A DNA stretch of 64,000 nucleotides, from the NCBI RefSeq assembly GCF_000515415.1, contig NZ_KI911783.1:6931831-6995830 (forward strand), read 5' to 3'. The notes beneath the pieces are model-generated. The model ran no database searches, was not told the origin of the DNA, and was given only the letters and a program-made list of their open reading frames with translations. Positions 10,688-21,236 of this stretch are shown piece after piece. A program made the translations under genes and the position numbers. This DNA is from Bradyrhizobium sp. WSM1417. GTDB lineage: Bacteria > Pseudomonadota > Alphaproteobacteria > Rhizobiales > Xanthobacteraceae. How positions within the stretch are numbered: position 1 is the stretch's first letter; each line of letters begins with the position of its first letter.

Positions 10688-11593
10688 CTAGCCGAGACCC
10701 ATTTTCTTGAAGGTCTTGCTAATCCAGGACCCCTGATTCTCGCTCGGTTCGAGACCGCCTGATTTTACAAGATTATAGGCGTCCTTGTACCAGCGACTGT
10801 CAGGAAAATTGTGCCCAAGCACGGCGGCGGCCGTCTGGGCCTCGCCGACGATGCCGATCGCCATATAGGCCTCGGTCAGGCGGTACAGCGCCTCCTCGAC
10901 ATGGCGGGTGGTCTGGTATTGCGTCACCACGGCCTTGTAGCGGTTGATCGCCGCCGTGTAGTCGCGCTTCTGCGCGTAATAGCGGCCGACGTTCATTTCC
11001 TTGCCGGCGAGCTGGTCGCGCGCACCTTCGATCTTGGCCTTGGCCGAGGTCGCATATTCGGAGGTCGGATATTTGCGCACCACCTCTTCCAGCGAGGCGA
11101 TCGCCTTCTCGGTACGGGTCTGGTCGCGGCTGATGTCCGGAATCTGGTCGTAATGCGAGGCGGCAATCAGATATTGCGCGTAGGCCGCATCCGGGCTGCC
11201 GGGATGCAGCGTGACGTAGCGGGTGGCCGCGCCGATGCAGCTGTCATAATCGCCGCCCTGGTAGGACGCGTAGGCCGACATCAGCAACGATTTGCGGGCC
11301 CAGTCGGAATAAGGATGCTGGCGGTCGACCTCTTCGAACTTCTTGTTCGCCGCCTTCATGTCCTTCTTCTCGTTCATGAGGTACAGGCCCTCATTGTAGA
11401 TCTTGTCGGCGGGCTCCTCGACGAAGGTGTCGTCCTTGGCGGTGAACTTGTCCCACAGCGCGCCGGTGCCGCAGCCGGCCAGCGGCAGCGCGAGCACGAA
11501 GAGGGCGACAACCTGAAGCAGCCCACGGGCTCGAGACGAGAGTTCTCGAGACGGGACTTGAAGATATCCGCGCGTCATACGCTGTGCCGACAT
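10688..11593 (-). CDS. bamD: Outer membrane assembly lipoprotein BamD
   Basis: BamD is the essential lipoprotein partner of BamA in beta-barrel insertion at the outer membrane. The 301-residue protein has an N-terminal signal ending in the lipobox LPLAGC, after which cysteine would be acylated, then five TPR-like repeats, for example NEGLYLMNEKKDMKAANKKF, RKSLLMSAYASYQGGDYDSC and VGRYYAQKRDYTAAINRYK. An upstream extension to 11716 is open, but the ATG at 11593 follows an AGGG ribosome site and places the signal correctly. It lies between lpxC and recN, joining envelope and repair genes in one direction. Confidence 0.95.
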   Translation of the reverse strand: MSAQRMTRGYLQVPSRELSSRARGLLQVVALFVLALPLAGCGTGALWDKFTAKDDTFVEEPADKIYNEGLYLMNEKKDMKAANKKFEEVDRQHPYSDWARKSLLMSAYASYQGGDYDSCIGAATRYVTLHPGSPDAAYAQYLIAASHYDQIPDISRDQTRTEKAIASLEEVVRKYPTSEYATSAKAKIEGARDQLAGKEMNVGRYYAQKRDYTAAINRYKAVVTQYQTTRHVEEALYRLTEAYMAIGIVGEAQTAAAVLGHNFPDSRWYKDAYNLVKSGGLEPSENQGSWISKTFKKMGLG

Positions 11594-11870
11594 GAGTATT
11601 GCCCTGACGCCCTGTGGTGCGGTGTCCGCCAGCCCATGAACCCCGTCCTGGGCGCGAAATATAGCCGTGGTGCCTGCCGTGCGACCACGCCGGTGTAACC
11701 GAAAAACGATCTTCAACCAACCGGATAGGCAGGCATTCCGCCCGGATTAAGGCGAACGCGCCGCAATCCTAGCCGATCATCGTTACCAGGAGTTTCCCGG
11801 GGAAAGCCGCCGCCAAACGTCCATGGCAACGGGTCTCTTCAGGCTCGTCTCTCTTCGGAAATGTCTCGCT

Positions 11871-12833
11871 TCAGGAAACGTCCGGTCCGTAGACCGCGGC
11901 GATCCGGCCACCGACGATGCCGCGACCGGTTTCGGCCACCGGACGCGTGGTGCGGCGGGCTGCCTCGCCCTCGACCACCCGCCAGGCGGTGCGGTCGGCG
12001 AGCAGCGCGGTCAAGACGGCGTGGTTGAGCTTGTGGCCGCCACGTACCGAGCGGTAGGCGCCGAGCAGCGGCAGACCGGCCAGCGCGAGGTCGCCAATCA
12101 CGTCCAGCACCTTGTGGCGGGCGCATTCGTCGGCGTAGCGCAGGCCTTCGGTGTTGAGCAGCCGCTCCTCGTCGAACACGACGGTATTGTCGAAGGAGGC
12201 GCCGAGCGCATAGCCGGCGCTCCAAAGCCGCGCAACGTCGCACATCAGACCGAAAGTCCGGGCCCGGCCGACTTCGCGGCGGAAACGCTCCGGGTTGAGG
12301 TCGAAGGCGTAGCTCTGCTGGCCGATGACAGGATTGGTGAAATTAATCTCGACCTCGGCGCGGAACCCGTCGGCATAGGGCCGGATCTCGCCGAAGGAGT
12401 CGCCGATCTTGACCGAGATCGGCTTCAAAACCTGAATGAAGCGGCGCTGTGGCGGCTGGGTCACGATGCCGGCCTGGTCGATCGCCGCAACGAAGGCCGC
12501 GGCGCTGCCGTCCATGATCGGCACTTCCGGCCCGTCGATCTCGATGATCGCGTTGTCGACACCCATGCCCCGCAGTGCAGCAAGCACATGCTCGGCGGTG
12601 GAAACCAGCGGACCGTCGCGATCACCGAGGACGGTGGCGAAATCGGTCGCGATCACCTGCTCGGCGGTGGCCTGAACTTCGCGATCGCTTCCCTCAAGCC
12701 CCGTGCGGATAAAAACAAAGCCCGCGTCGACGGGCGCGGGTCCAAGCGTAAGCGTGACGGGAAGACCGGAATGAACGCCGACGCCTGCCACACTGGCTTG
12801 CGCACGAAGCGTTGTTTGCCGGCTAAATTTCAT
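11871..12833 (-). CDS. lpxC: UDP-3-O-acyl-N-acetylglucosamine deacetylase
   Basis: LpxC catalyses the committed, zinc-dependent step of lipid A synthesis. The 320-residue protein has the first zinc histidine in VSTAEHVLAALRGMGVDN and the other ligands in the helix ECARHKVLDVIGDLALAG (His and Asp, four residues apart). The catalytic Glu is in the AEH motif and the last His in YRSVRGGHKLNHAVL. The ATG at 12833 is chosen to give the usual MKFSRQTTL start; a GTG at 12857 is possible. It follows the ftsZ terminator, as in other alphaproteobacterial dcw clusters. Confidence 0.96.
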   Translation of the reverse strand: MKFSRQTTLRAQASVAGVGVHSGLPVTLTLGPAPVDAGFVFIRTGLEGSDREVQATAEQVIATDFATVLGDRDGPLVSTAEHVLAALRGMGVDNAIIEIDGPEVPIMDGSAAAFVAAIDQAGIVTQPPQRRFIQVLKPISVKIGDSFGEIRPYADGFRAEVEINFTNPVIGQQSYAFDLNPERFRREVGRARTFGLMCDVARLWSAGYALGASFDNTVVFDEERLLNTEGLRYADECARHKVLDVIGDLALAGLPLLGAYRSVRGGHKLNHAVLTALLADRTAWRVVEGEAARRTTRPVAETGRGIVGGRIAAVYGPDVS

Positions 12834-13129
12834 CAGGAACCGCCCCACTACGACCACCGCGACTTATACTGAACCCGACTGAGCGGCTGAGACCGCTCGC
12901 TTCCGAATCCGTATCCCCAAGTCACGGCAAACCATAGTCACTGCCTCAAACAGCGCCAACTCACGCTTTTTTACCGATTGTTACCCCAAACCCGCCGTAT
13001 TCGCGCCAAGGCTTAACCAAATTGGACCGGAGTTTGGGACCGTTTTCGGCAGTTTTACTAAACCATCGAATACGTGATTAATGATTTAAAATCAGTTGCT
13101 TGGCTACGCAATCCGGATATGCACGGGGC
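12834..13129. other. lpxC leader region, no gene seen
   Basis: About 300 bases between the ftsZ terminator and lpxC. It is AT-richer than its surroundings near 12960-13100 and presumably contains the lpxC promoter. I see no ORF, RNA gene or clear operator. Confidence 0.5.
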
Positions 13130-13171
13130 AAAAGAAAAGGTCCCGGCAAGCTTCCCGCCGGGACCTTTTTT
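13130..13171 (-). terminator. Strong intrinsic terminator after ftsZ
   Basis: A perfect 9-bp GC-rich stem, GGTCCCGGC (13139-13147) and GCCGGGACC (13157-13165), with a 9-base loop. It is flanked by AAAAGAAAA on the left and TTTTTT on the right, so a minus-strand transcript ends hairpin-UUUUCUUUU. It begins 24 bases after the ftsZ stop and separates the dcw block from lpxC. The A and T tracts make it functional in both directions. Confidence 0.92.
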
Positions 13172-13194
13172 CGTCTGCCTTATTGTAACAATCC

Positions 13195-14991
13195 TCAGGT
13201 CGCCTGCCGCCGCAGGAAGGCCGGGATATCAAGATGGTCGTCTCCCTGTGGCGCCGGGGCAACAGGCGCAGGACGGCCGTGCATGTCCAAGCCCTGCGGC
13301 GCGGGACGACGGGCATACTCGGACACCGGCTCGGTGGACGCGATTTGCTGCGCCACGGTCTTCTGAGGGCGGCGATCGGGCAATGGCGGCATCGCGGGAC
13401 CGGCGGTGCGGGCAGCGATCGGCGCTTCGGTCTCCTCGTCACGACGGCCGAGGCCGACATTGGCGAGCCGCTGCAGCAGCGACAGCCGGGTCTTTTGCGG
13501 GGTCTCTTCCTCGACCTCGCCGCGGGCCTGGCGAAGCTCGGCCTGGGCGGGCATCGGAAGTTCCTCGATCCGCGGCATCCGCGGTGTGCGGACCGGCGCA
13601 CGCTCGGCCTGCGGCGGGATGAAGGTTTCCGGCGTCATCGGCTCGTGCATGGCCAGCGGCGCCTGCTCGGGCTCCGGGAACAGCGTGGGCTTCTGCGCGA
13701 TCGGGCGCACGGTGACGTCGCCATAGGTCTGCATCGGCGCGGGTGCCTGCGGGACGTCCGCAACGGCGGCGGCGATGGCGGCAAGCGCAGCGCGCTCGAC
13801 GTTCGGACGCGGAGCCGCGGGAGCGGCAGCAAACTGGCCCGATCCGGCGGCCGGGCTGGGTGCTTCGAACTTCTGGGCGCGCTCGGCCATGCGCTGATTG
13901 TCGGCGCGCAGCCGTGCGGTCAAATCGGCAAGGCGGCTCTCGGCAGCCGCGGCCGGAGCCTGCTGGGCCTGCGGTGCCGGGTTCGCAACCGGCGCACTGG
14001 TGGCCTGGGTGTTACGAGCGATCGCGGCCTGCTCGATGCCGGTGGCAACGACCGAGACGCGGATCAGGCCGTCGAGCGCCTCGTCGAAGGTGGCGCCGAC
14101 GATGATGTTGGCGTCCTGGTCGACTTCCTCGCGGATGCGGGTCGCGGCTTCGTCGACTTCGAACAAAGTGAGGTCCTTGCCGCCCGTGATCGAGATCAGC
14201 AGGCCCTTGGCGCCCTTCATCGAACTGTCGTCGATCAGCGGGTTGGCGATCGCGGCTTCGGCGGCGGTCAGCGCGCGCTTGTCGCCGGAGGCTTCGCCCG
14301 TGCCCATCATCGCCTTGCCCATTTCCTTCATCACCGCTCTCACGTCGGCGAAGTCGAGGTTGATCAGGCCTTCCTTGACCATCAGGTCGGTGATGCAGGC
14401 AACGCCCGAATAGAGCACCTGGTCGGCCATCGCGAAGGCGTCGGCGAAGGTGGTCTTCTCGTTGGCGACCCGGAACAGGTTCTGGTTCGGGATGATCAGC
14501 AGCGTATCGACGACCTTGTGCAGTTCGTTGATGCCGGCTTCCGCGGTGCGCATGCGGCGACCGCCCTCGAAGTGGAAGGGCTTGGTCACGACGCCGACGG
14601 TGAGGATGCCCATCTCGCGCGCGATCTTGGCGATCACGGGAGCCGCACCGGTGCCGGTGCCGCCGCCCATGCCGGCGGTGACGAACACCATGTTGGCGCC
14701 CGAGAGATGGTCGCGCAGCTCGTCCATGACTTCTTCGGCCGCGGCCGCGCCGACGACCGGCTGCGAACCTGCGCCCAAGCCTTGCGTGGCCGCCGTGCCC
14801 ATCTGCACGATGCGCTGCGCCTTCGACATGGTCAGCGCCTGCGCGTCGGTGTTGGCGACCACGAAGTCGACGCCCTGGAGGCCCGCCGTGATCATGTTGT
14901 TGACGGCGTTACCACCGGCGCCGCCGACGCCGAACACGGTGATGCGGGGCTTCAGTTCGTGAATATCAGGAACATTGATGCTGATGGTCAT
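13195..14991 (-). CDS. ftsZ: Cell division protein FtsZ with long linker
   Basis: FtsZ is the tubulin-like GTPase that forms the Z ring. The N-terminal 320 residues hold the nucleotide motifs [13 protein letters not shown], the tubulin signature [14 protein letters not shown] and the T7 loop [12 protein letters not shown] disordered Ala/Pro/Arg-rich linker of about 260 residues follows, then the conserved C-terminal peptide DIPAFLRRQ that binds FtsA and other partners. At 598 residues it is far longer than E. coli FtsZ (383), as usual for Rhizobiales. It is the last gene of ftsQ-ftsA-ftsZ, 87 bases after ftsA, and is followed by a strong terminator. Confidence 0.98.
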   Translation of the reverse strand: MTISINVPDIHELKPRITVFGVGGAGGNAVNNMITAGLQGVDFVVANTDAQALTMSKAQRIVQMGTAATQGLGAGSQPVVGAAAAEEVMDELRDHLSGANMVFVTAGMGGGTGTGAAPVIAKIAREMGILTVGVVTKPFHFEGGRRMRTAEAGINELHKVVDTLLIIPNQNLFRVANEKTTFADAFAMADQVLYSGVACITDLMVKEGLINLDFADVRAVMKEMGKAMMGTGEASGDKRALTAAEAAIANPLIDDSSMKGAKGLLISITGGKDLTLFEVDEAATRIREEVDQDANIIVGATFDEALDGLIRVSVVATGIEQAAIARNTQATSAPVANPAPQAQQAPAAAAESRLADLTARLRADNQRMAERAQKFEAPSPAAGSGQFAAAPAAPRPNVERAALAAIAAAVADVPQAPAPMQTYGDVTVRPIAQKPTLFPEPEQAPLAMHEPMTPETFIPPQAERAPVRTPRMPRIEELPMPAQAELRQARGEVEEETPQKTRLSLLQRLANVGLGRRDEETEAPIAARTAGPAMPPLPDRRPQKTVAQQIASTEPVSEYARRPAPQGLDMHGRPAPVAPAPQGDDHLDIPAFLRRQAT

Positions 14992-15078
14992 GTTTGCCTC
15001 TCGATCACGCGCGCGTGGGTTCGCCCCGGCCGGCGGCCGCGGGAGTTGGTGAAAATCGAATATTGCGGGAAGGAGTCA

Positions 15079-16401
15079 TCAGAAGCCCTCGCGTAGCCAT
15101 CGTCCGACCTTTCCGAAATACCCGCCGGTCCCCGTCCTGACCTGCTGCCGCGTATGCCGCGGTTCGACATGTTCGTGGTGAACATATTGCGGGTAGACGA
15201 GCAGTCCGGCCGGTACCGCGAAGGCGGCGTTCTTCGCCTCGTTGGGCAGCCGGCCGAAACCGAGCGGACGTCCGACCCGCACGGGCCGGCCGAGAATCTG
15301 CGTTCCAAGCTCGACGAGACCGGTGAGCTGCGAGGCCCCGCCCGAGAGCACGACGCGGCCGTTGGGCTCCGAGGCGAAGGGCGAATCCTTCAGCTTGTCC
15401 CGAACCATTTCGAAGACTTCCTCGGCACGATGCTTGACGATGTTGGCGATGGTAGCGCGGGAGACGATCTGCGGCAGATCCTGCTCGTCACCGGCTGTCG
15501 GTACAGACATCAGCTCACGCGAGTCCGATCCGCCGGTGATGACGGTCCCGTATAACGTCTTGATTCGCTCGGCATCGGCAATGGTCGCGGAGAGTCCGCG
15601 CGCCAGATCCATCGTGATGTGTTGCCCGCCGACCGCAAAACCCGCGGCATGCACGAAGCGGCCGCCGGAAAAGACCGCGATCGTGGTGGTGCCCGCGCCC
15701 ATTTCGACCACGGCAGCGCCGAGATCGGCCTCGTCGTCGGTCAGCACCGACAGGCCAGCCACATAAGGGCTTGCCGCCATGGCTTCGACGTTGATGTGGC
15801 AGCGTTCGACCGCCAGCATCAGGTTCCGCGCCACGGTGGCGTCGCAGGTGACGACGTTCATGTCGATGCCGAACTGATGGGCGACCATGCCGCGGGGGTC
15901 GCGGATGCCCTTGACGCCGTCGAGCGTGTAGCCGACCGGCAGCGCGTGCAGCACGGTGCGGCCTTCGCCGGTGGCGTGGCGCATGCCGGTGGAGGTGACG
16001 CGGCTGACATCGGCCGGCGTCACGGCGCCGCCGCGGATGTCGGCCGCAGCTTCGACCAGCTGACCGGAGAGCCGGCCGCCGGAGACCGACAGCAGCACGG
16101 ACTCGACCCGCACCTTGGCCATTTTCTCCGCAAGCCCGACGGCCTGTCGCACCGCCTGCTCGCATTCGCCGAGATCGATCACGGCGCCGGCCTTCATGCC
16201 GCGCGACTGGATCTGGCTATAGCCGATCAGCTCCACCGCATGGGTCCGGTCGCGCAGGGCTTCGCTCGGCGCCGACGGCTTCAGCCGGGCGATCATGCAG
16301 GCGATCTTGCTGGTGCCGATGTCGAGGCAGGCGACGAGGCCGCCGCGCTTGTGCGACATCGGGCGTGTCTTCGGTGTCTGGGTGCGATCAAGACCGGTCA
16401 T
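15079..16401 (-). CDS. ftsA: Cell division protein FtsA
   Basis: FtsA is the actin-like ATPase that ties FtsZ to the membrane and recruits septal proteins. The 440 residues contain the phosphate-1 loop VACLDIGTSKIACMIA, the adenosine loop VVLSGGASQLTGLVEL and phosphate-2 region VVEMGAGTTTIAVFSGG. The C-terminus ends GYFGKVGRWLREGF, an amphipathic membrane-targeting helix. The start codon overlaps the ftsQ stop in an ATGA, indicating translational coupling. Confidence 0.97.
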   Translation of the reverse strand: MTGLDRTQTPKTRPMSHKRGGLVACLDIGTSKIACMIARLKPSAPSEALRDRTHAVELIGYSQIQSRGMKAGAVIDLGECEQAVRQAVGLAEKMAKVRVESVLLSVSGGRLSGQLVEAAADIRGGAVTPADVSRVTSTGMRHATGEGRTVLHALPVGYTLDGVKGIRDPRGMVAHQFGIDMNVVTCDATVARNLMLAVERCHINVEAMAASPYVAGLSVLTDDEADLGAAVVEMGAGTTTIAVFSGGRFVHAAGFAVGGQHITMDLARGLSATIADAERIKTLYGTVITGGSDSRELMSVPTAGDEQDLPQIVSRATIANIVKHRAEEVFEMVRDKLKDSPFASEPNGRVVLSGGASQLTGLVELGTQILGRPVRVGRPLGFGRLPNEAKNAAFAVPAGLLVYPQYVHHEHVEPRHTRQQVRTGTGGYFGKVGRWLREGF

Positions 16402-17426
16402 GCAGCATCCCCGGCCTTTTTCTTCTTCTTGTCCTTGAACAAATCGTCGCGCGCCTTGGCGGCGTCCTCGGACAGCTGCACCACCAGCCGATCGGGCAGG
16501 CGAAGGTCGACGGCGACGATGTCGCGGGAGAACAGCCTGTCCTCCTTGTCGAGCCTAGACAGCATCGCAAGCGCGTTGCCGACGTCCTGCTCGGGTAGCC
16601 GGATGTCGAGGCCGTCCTTGAGCCTCAGGTTCCAGCGCCGCTCCCCGACGAAGATCGCGGCCTTGGTGATGGAATTGACCTGCGGATAGCGCGCCAGCAA
16701 AGCGAGGAAGTCGCGGGCCTGCGTCTCGGCGCCCTTGCCGACCACGAGCGGCAGCGACAGGAAGCGGCGCGAGACATAGGGTTCGAGCACGGCGCCGTCA
16801 TCGGCAATGACGGAGAGCCGGCCGGCCTCCTGCCACAGCGCGAACGCCTTGCGCTCGGTGAGCTCGATCATGAGCTGGCCCGGATACAGCTTCAGAACGG
16901 TCGCATCCGCGATCCAGGGATTGGCCTTGAGCTTGTCGCGCACCGCGTCGGCGTCGAGGAACAGCAGCGAGGACCGGCCGCTGACGCCGCCGATCGCGAG
17001 GATCTCGTCCTGGCTGAGCTGCTTGCGGCCGTTGATCACGACGGAGGTGATGCGGAAGCCGGCGGAATTGGCCAGGGCGTTACGGGTGTCGTTGACCGCC
17101 GTGATGAAATCCTGGAGATGGCCTCCCTTGACGATACCGAAGCCGCAGCTTCCGATCAGGAGCAGCACCGTCATGCTGATCCCGACGCGGCGCGGCAGAT
17201 AGCGCTCGACCAGCGCGACCAACCGCGGCGGCGGCTCGCGCTCGATGACGGCTTTCGCCCTGGTTTTTTCCTTGGCGGCAGCACGGGCGCCGAGAACTCT
17301 TTCCTGACGCTTGTCCTGCACCCACTCGCGCAGAAGCACGACCGCTCCAATAGCGGCCGCCTTCAGGTCAGCTTGGGGCCTCAGCGATCTAAAAAGCGAC
17401 CGAGTGAGGCTTCCTGCTCCATCCAT
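16398..17426 (-). CDS. ftsQ: Cell division protein FtsQ
   Basis: FtsQ is a bitopic membrane protein linking early and late divisome parts. The 342 residues have a basic cytoplasmic tail of about 90, one membrane helix (ISMTVLLLIGSCGFGIVKGG), then a periplasmic POTRA domain (FRITSVVINGRKQLSQDEIL to LYPGQLMIELTER) and a beta domain, ending in a lysine-rich tail KDKKKKKAG. It overlaps ftsA by 4 bases. A 350-base gap separates it from ddl upstream, so ftsQAZ may have its own promoter. Confidence 0.95.
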   Translation of the reverse strand: MDGAGSLTRSLFRSLRPQADLKAAAIGAVVLLREWVQDKRQERVLGARAAAKEKTRAKAVIEREPPPRLVALVERYLPRRVGISMTVLLLIGSCGFGIVKGGHLQDFITAVNDTRNALANSAGFRITSVVINGRKQLSQDEILAIGGVSGRSSLLFLDADAVRDKLKANPWIADATVLKLYPGQLMIELTERKAFALWQEAGRLSVIADDGAVLEPYVSRRFLSLPLVVGKGAETQARDFLALLARYPQVNSITKAAIFVGERRWNLRLKDGLDIRLPEQDVGNALAMLSRLDKEDRLFSRDIVAVDLRLPDRLVVQLSEDAAKARDDLFKDKKKKKAGDAA

Positions 17427-17776
17427 TGCACGAGCTCGTCAACAGTTTGCCCGCGACATCGCGCGGGTCCTGGCGAACATGACGTCTCGGACTTGCCGGG
17501 CCGGGTGCTGGTCTTCAGCAGAAGAAAACCTCTCCCCTTCAGAGCGTTCGCTGGGAGTGACAACACCCGCAACGGTCCACGCGCCGGCAGCCAAAGCGTC
17601 ATATGCGCCGCCAGCGTTAACCTTCGGACGTCCTGGTAAACAAAAGGTAAAGTTCGTTAACGACGTGAGCTTTTTGCCCAGGCCTGTGAGGCATTTATGC
17701 CGCGATATCCGGCATTTTACCGGTTTTGGGTTCCAAAACCGGCCGTTTCGCCGGTTCGGCCGTTAACCAGTCCTAA
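17427..17776. other. Upstream region of ftsQAZ with a perfect hairpin
   Basis: No gene seen in 350 bases. A perfect 10-bp stem, CCGGTTTTGG (17720-17729) and CCAAAACCGG (17733-17742), with a 3-base loop lies 35-57 bases after the ddl stop on the minus strand. It could end or slow ddl transcription, though only TAAAATG follows it. TTAA-N7-TAAT at 17763-17777 resembles a CtrA site (TTAA-N7-TTAA) with one half imperfect. GTAAA and GTTAAC words cluster near 17640-17660. Confidence 0.4.
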
Positions 17777-18763
17777 TTATTTTCGGACACCGGCCACGGC
17801 GAGCTCGACCAGGCCGCGCAGGAAGTCGACGAACGCGATGCCCTCGGCCTTCAGCGCCTTGGGGTAGAGCGAGGACTTGGTCAGGCCGGGCAGCGTGTTG
17901 GTTTCGAGATAGACCAGGCCCTTGGCCGAGACGATGAAATCCGAACGGGAATAGCCGGTACAGGACATCGCCCGGTGCGCCAGCATCGCCTGCTGCTTCA
18001 GTGCGGCCGTGATCTCCGCCGTGAAGCGTCCTGGACAGATCTCCTGGGTCGACTTCAAAAGATATTTCGCCGCGTAGTCGAAACTGCCCTCGCCCGGGAT
18101 GATCTCGATCGGCGGCAGCGAGATGATCGAGCCATCCGGCCGCTCCAGCACGCCGCAGGTCGCCTCGACGCCGGCGATGTAGGGCTCGATCACATACTCT
18201 TCGTGCTTGGCGGCATTGCGGACGGCGACCAGATCCTGCCTGGCGTTGACGAAGATCAGGCCGTAGCTCGAGCCATCCCTGGCGGGCTTTGCGATCAGCC
18301 GGCCGTATTCGGCGAAGGCCTCGTCGATCTGGTCCAGCGCAATGTTGGCCGGCGGCGACACGCCGCCGAGCGCGGCGAAATGCTTGGCCGCGAACTTGTC
18401 GAACGCGAGATGCGAGGAGGCCGAGCCCGATCCGGTGAAAGGCACGCCGCGCGCCTCGCACATCACCTGCAATTCGCCGTTCTCGGCACGACCGCCGTGC
18501 AGGCCGAGCACCAGCACGCGGTTCTCCGCCCTGGCCTGGTCGAGCGCCTGCGCCAACGGAATGCCTGACGTGCCGGGCTTGAATTCGTCCTCGAACGGGC
18601 GGGCATGTTCGAGCAGCTGTCTGGATTGCACGACATGCACCTTGTCCTCGACGTCCCACCACCAGAGATCGGCCTCAGGCAGCGCCTGATGCAGCGCCTG
18701 GGCTGAGGCGACCGAAACCAGACGTTCGCGGTTGGAGCCGCCGAAGAGGATGGTGATGCGCAT
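17777..18763 (-). CDS. ddl: D-alanine--D-alanine ligase
   Basis: Ddl joins two D-alanines for the peptidoglycan stem using ATP. This 328-residue ATP-grasp protein has the N-terminal ILFGGSNRERLVSVAS (Glu in the SxER motif), LHGGRAENGELQ where most family members have HGxxGEDGxxQ, the ATP loop KPARDGSSYGLIF and the metal-binding end YLETNTLPGLTKSSLYP. These changes are mild and the catalytic residues look intact. An extension to 18829 would overlap murB; the ATG at 18763 has GAGAG upstream and leaves a 22-base gap, so it is preferred. Confidence 0.92.
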   Translation of the reverse strand: MRITILFGGSNRERLVSVASAQALHQALPEADLWWWDVEDKVHVVQSRQLLEHARPFEDEFKPGTSGIPLAQALDQARAENRVLVLGLHGGRAENGELQVMCEARGVPFTGSGSASSHLAFDKFAAKHFAALGGVSPPANIALDQIDEAFAEYGRLIAKPARDGSSYGLIFVNARQDLVAVRNAAKHEEYVIEPYIAGVEATCGVLERPDGSIISLPPIEIIPGEGSFDYAAKYLLKSTQEICPGRFTAEITAALKQQAMLAHRAMSCTGYSRSDFIVSAKGLVYLETNTLPGLTKSSLYPKALKAEGIAFVDFLRGLVELAVAGVRK

Positions 18764-18785
18764 GTTCTCTCGTTGCTTGTCCAAA

Positions 18786-19706
18786 TTAGCCGGGGATTCC
18801 GATCCGCTTGATTTCCCAGTGTAGCTCAATTCCTGAATTCGTCTTCACCCGTTCACGCACGGTCTCGCCCAACGTCTCGATGTCGTGCGCGGTGGCATTG
18901 CCCGTGTTGATCAGGAAATTGCAGTGCATCTCGGACACCTCGGCACCGCCAATGCGCAGGCCACGGCAGCCGGCGGCATCGACCAGCTTCCAGGCGGAAT
19001 GGCCGGGCGGATTCTTAAAGGTCGAGCCGCCGGTCTTTTCGCGGATCGGCTGCGCAGTCTCGCGATGGGTTTGCACTTCCGCCATGCGCGCGCGGATTGC
19101 GTCGGCATCCCTGATCTCGCCACGGAAACGGGCGGAGGTGAAGATGATGGAGGGATCGACGCCGCTGTTGCGGTAGACGAACTTCATGTCGGGATTGGAG
19201 AAGACGTGCTTGGTGCCGTCGCGCCCGACGCCTCGCGCTTCGATCAACACGTCCCTGGTCTCGCCGCCGTTCGCGCCCGCATTCATGCGCAGCGCACCGC
19301 CGATCGTGCCGGGAATGCCGAAGTAGAATTCGAGCCCGCCGATGTTCGCGCCCGCGGCGACTTCCGCCACGCGCTTGTCGAGCGCTGCCGCGCCCGCAGT
19401 GACGGTATCACCACTCGCGCTCGCCTCGCCGAAGGCGCGCGGTGCCAGACGGACCACCACGCCTGCCATGCCCCCGTCGCGCACGATCAGATTGGAGCCG
19501 ACACCGACGACATAGACGGGAATGTCGCTTGCGAGATGCGCGAGGAAATAAGCGAGATCGTCCTCGTCCGCCGGCGTGAACAGCACCTGCGCGGGACCGC
19601 CGACGCGAAACCAGGTGAGCTCGGCCAGCGACTGGTTCGCCAGCAGCCGGCCGCGAAGATCGGGCATCGCGGCTTTGAGAGAAGGCGTGATGTCGGGAAA
19701 GCCCAC
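18786..19706 (-). CDS. murB: UDP-N-acetylenolpyruvoylglucosamine reductase
   Basis: MurB reduces the enolpyruvyl group to give UDP-MurNAc, using FAD and NADPH. The 306 residues show the FAD-binding [34 protein letters not shown] and the C-terminal [21 protein letters not shown] with the proton-donor Ser. The length and lack of the C-terminal Tyr loop indicate type II MurB. It starts 4 bases after murC, and the two are probably coupled. Confidence 0.97.
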   Translation of the reverse strand: MGFPDITPSLKAAMPDLRGRLLANQSLAELTWFRVGGPAQVLFTPADEDDLAYFLAHLASDIPVYVVGVGSNLIVRDGGMAGVVVRLAPRAFGEASASGDTVTAGAAALDKRVAEVAAGANIGGLEFYFGIPGTIGGALRMNAGANGGETRDVLIEARGVGRDGTKHVFSNPDMKFVYRNSGVDPSIIFTSARFRGEIRDADAIRARMAEVQTHRETAQPIREKTGGSTFKNPPGHSAWKLVDAAGCRGLRIGGAEVSEMHCNFLINTGNATAHDIETLGETVRERVKTNSGIELHWEIKRIGIPG

Positions 19707-19710
19707 TGCC

Positions 19711-21114
19711 CTACCCCAGCGCCTTCAATTCGCCGGGCAACGCATACGCCCATTGCGTGATGTTGCCGGCGCCAAGGCACACGACGAGATCGCCCGATTT
19801 CGTCACACCCTTGACGATGCCGGCGAGATCGGACGCCGCCGGCAGCGGGATCACCTCGCGGTGGCCGTGGGCGCGCAGGCCCGCGGCGAAATGGTCGCGA
19901 TCGATACCCTCGATCGGCGTCTCGCCTGCGGCATAGACCTCGGCGACGATCACCGCATCCGCATCGTTGAAACAGGTGCAGAATTCCTCGAACAGCGACT
20001 GCAGCCGGGTATAGCGATGCGGCTGCACCACGGCGACGATCTTGCCGTTGGTGGATTCCCGCGCCGCCTTCAGCACCGCCGCGATCTCGACCGGATGATG
20101 GCCGTAATCGTCGATGACGGTGACGCCATTCCACTCGCCGGTCTTGGTGAAGCGGCGCTTGACGCCGCCGAAGCCGGCGATCGCCTTGCGGATCGCCTCG
20201 TCCGAGACGCCGAGCTCGCGCGCGACCGCAATCGCGGCCGTCGCGTTGGAGGCATTGTGGCGTCCCGGCATCGGCAGCATGAGATCGGAGATCTCGTGCA
20301 CGGCGCCCGTCTTGCGATCGCGGAACGCAACCTTGAACTTCGATCCGCCGCCCATCGGGGCCAGATCGACGAAGCGCACATCGGCCTGCGGATTCTCGCC
20401 ATAGGTGATGATGCGCCGGTCCTCGATCTTGCCGACAAGAGTCTGCACCACCGGATGATCGATGCACATCACGGCGAAGCCATAGAATGGCAGGTTCTCG
20501 ACGAAATGGCGGAAGGCGTCCTGCACGGCTTCGAAGGTCTTGAAGTGGTCGAGATGCTCGGGATCCACATTGGTGACGATCGCGACCTCGGTCGGCAGCT
20601 TCAGGAACGTGCCGTCACTCTCGTCGGCTTCGACCACCATCCAGTCGCCCGCACCGAGACGCGCATTGGAGCCGTAAGCGTTGATGATGCCCCCGTTGAT
20701 GACGGTGGGATCGAGGCCGCCGGCGTCGAGCAGCGTCGCGACCATCGTGGTCGTGGTGGTCTTGCCGTGCGTGCCGGCGATGGCGACGCAGCTCTTCAGC
20801 CGCATCAGCTCGGCCAGCATCTCGGCGCGGCGCACCACCGGGATACGCCGTTCGCGCGCCGCCGTCAGTTCCGGATTGTCACGCTTGATCGCGGTGGAGA
20901 CCACGACGACCTCGGCGCCGTCGACGTTCTCCGCCTTGTGGCCGACCGAGACCTTCGCGCCGTTCTTGCGCAGACGGTCGAGATTGTAATTGTCGGAGGC
21001 GTCCGAGCCCTGCACGGAATAGCCGAGATTGAGCAGCACCTCGGCGATGCCGCTCATGCCGATCCCGCCGATCCCGACGAAGTGGATGGGTCCGATCTCG
21101 CGCGGCAGTCTCAT
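19711..21114 (-). CDS. murC: UDP-N-acetylmuramate--L-alanine ligase
   Basis: MurC adds L-alanine to UDP-MurNAc, the first stem residue. The 467-residue Mur ligase has the N-terminal Rossmann segment [17 protein letters not shown], the ATP loop [18 protein letters not shown], and the central [15 protein letters not shown] with His and metal-binding residues. The C-terminal domain contains [15 protein letters not shown] (DxxxHHP), typical of MurC. A 122-base gap separates it from murG upstream. Confidence 0.98.
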   Translation of the reverse strand: MRLPREIGPIHFVGIGGIGMSGIAEVLLNLGYSVQGSDASDNYNLDRLRKNGAKVSVGHKAENVDGAEVVVVSTAIKRDNPELTAARERRIPVVRRAEMLAELMRLKSCVAIAGTHGKTTTTTMVATLLDAGGLDPTVINGGIINAYGSNARLGAGDWMVVEADESDGTFLKLPTEVAIVTNVDPEHLDHFKTFEAVQDAFRHFVENLPFYGFAVMCIDHPVVQTLVGKIEDRRIITYGENPQADVRFVDLAPMGGGSKFKVAFRDRKTGAVHEISDLMLPMPGRHNASNATAAIAVARELGVSDEAIRKAIAGFGGVKRRFTKTGEWNGVTVIDDYGHHPVEIAAVLKAARESTNGKIVAVVQPHRYTRLQSLFEEFCTCFNDADAVIVAEVYAAGETPIEGIDRDHFAAGLRAHGHREVIPLPAASDLAGIVKGVTKSGDLVVCLGAGNITQWAYALPGELKALG

Positions 21115-21236
21115 GCTCTGTTCCCTGACCTCGCCGCCGGAAAGGGCGGCATCTGGCGAAGGTCACGGCAAATCAGCCGCGCGCCTTTCCTACTGGATGC
21201 CCCGCTTTAGAAGGCGAAGACAAGGGCTTTTTCGCG

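Noticed and set aside
13234..15096. Plus-strand ORF of 620 codons
   Set aside because: Antisense shadow of ftsZ caused by high GC; no domain and no ribosome site.
17777..18763. ddl as a non-functional paralogue because HGxxGEDG is changed
   Set aside because: ATP-binding and metal-binding residues are kept and it is in the normal dcw position, so it is most likely the working enzyme.
19576..21210. Plus-strand ORF of 544 codons
   Set aside because: Antisense to murB and murC; low-complexity translation.
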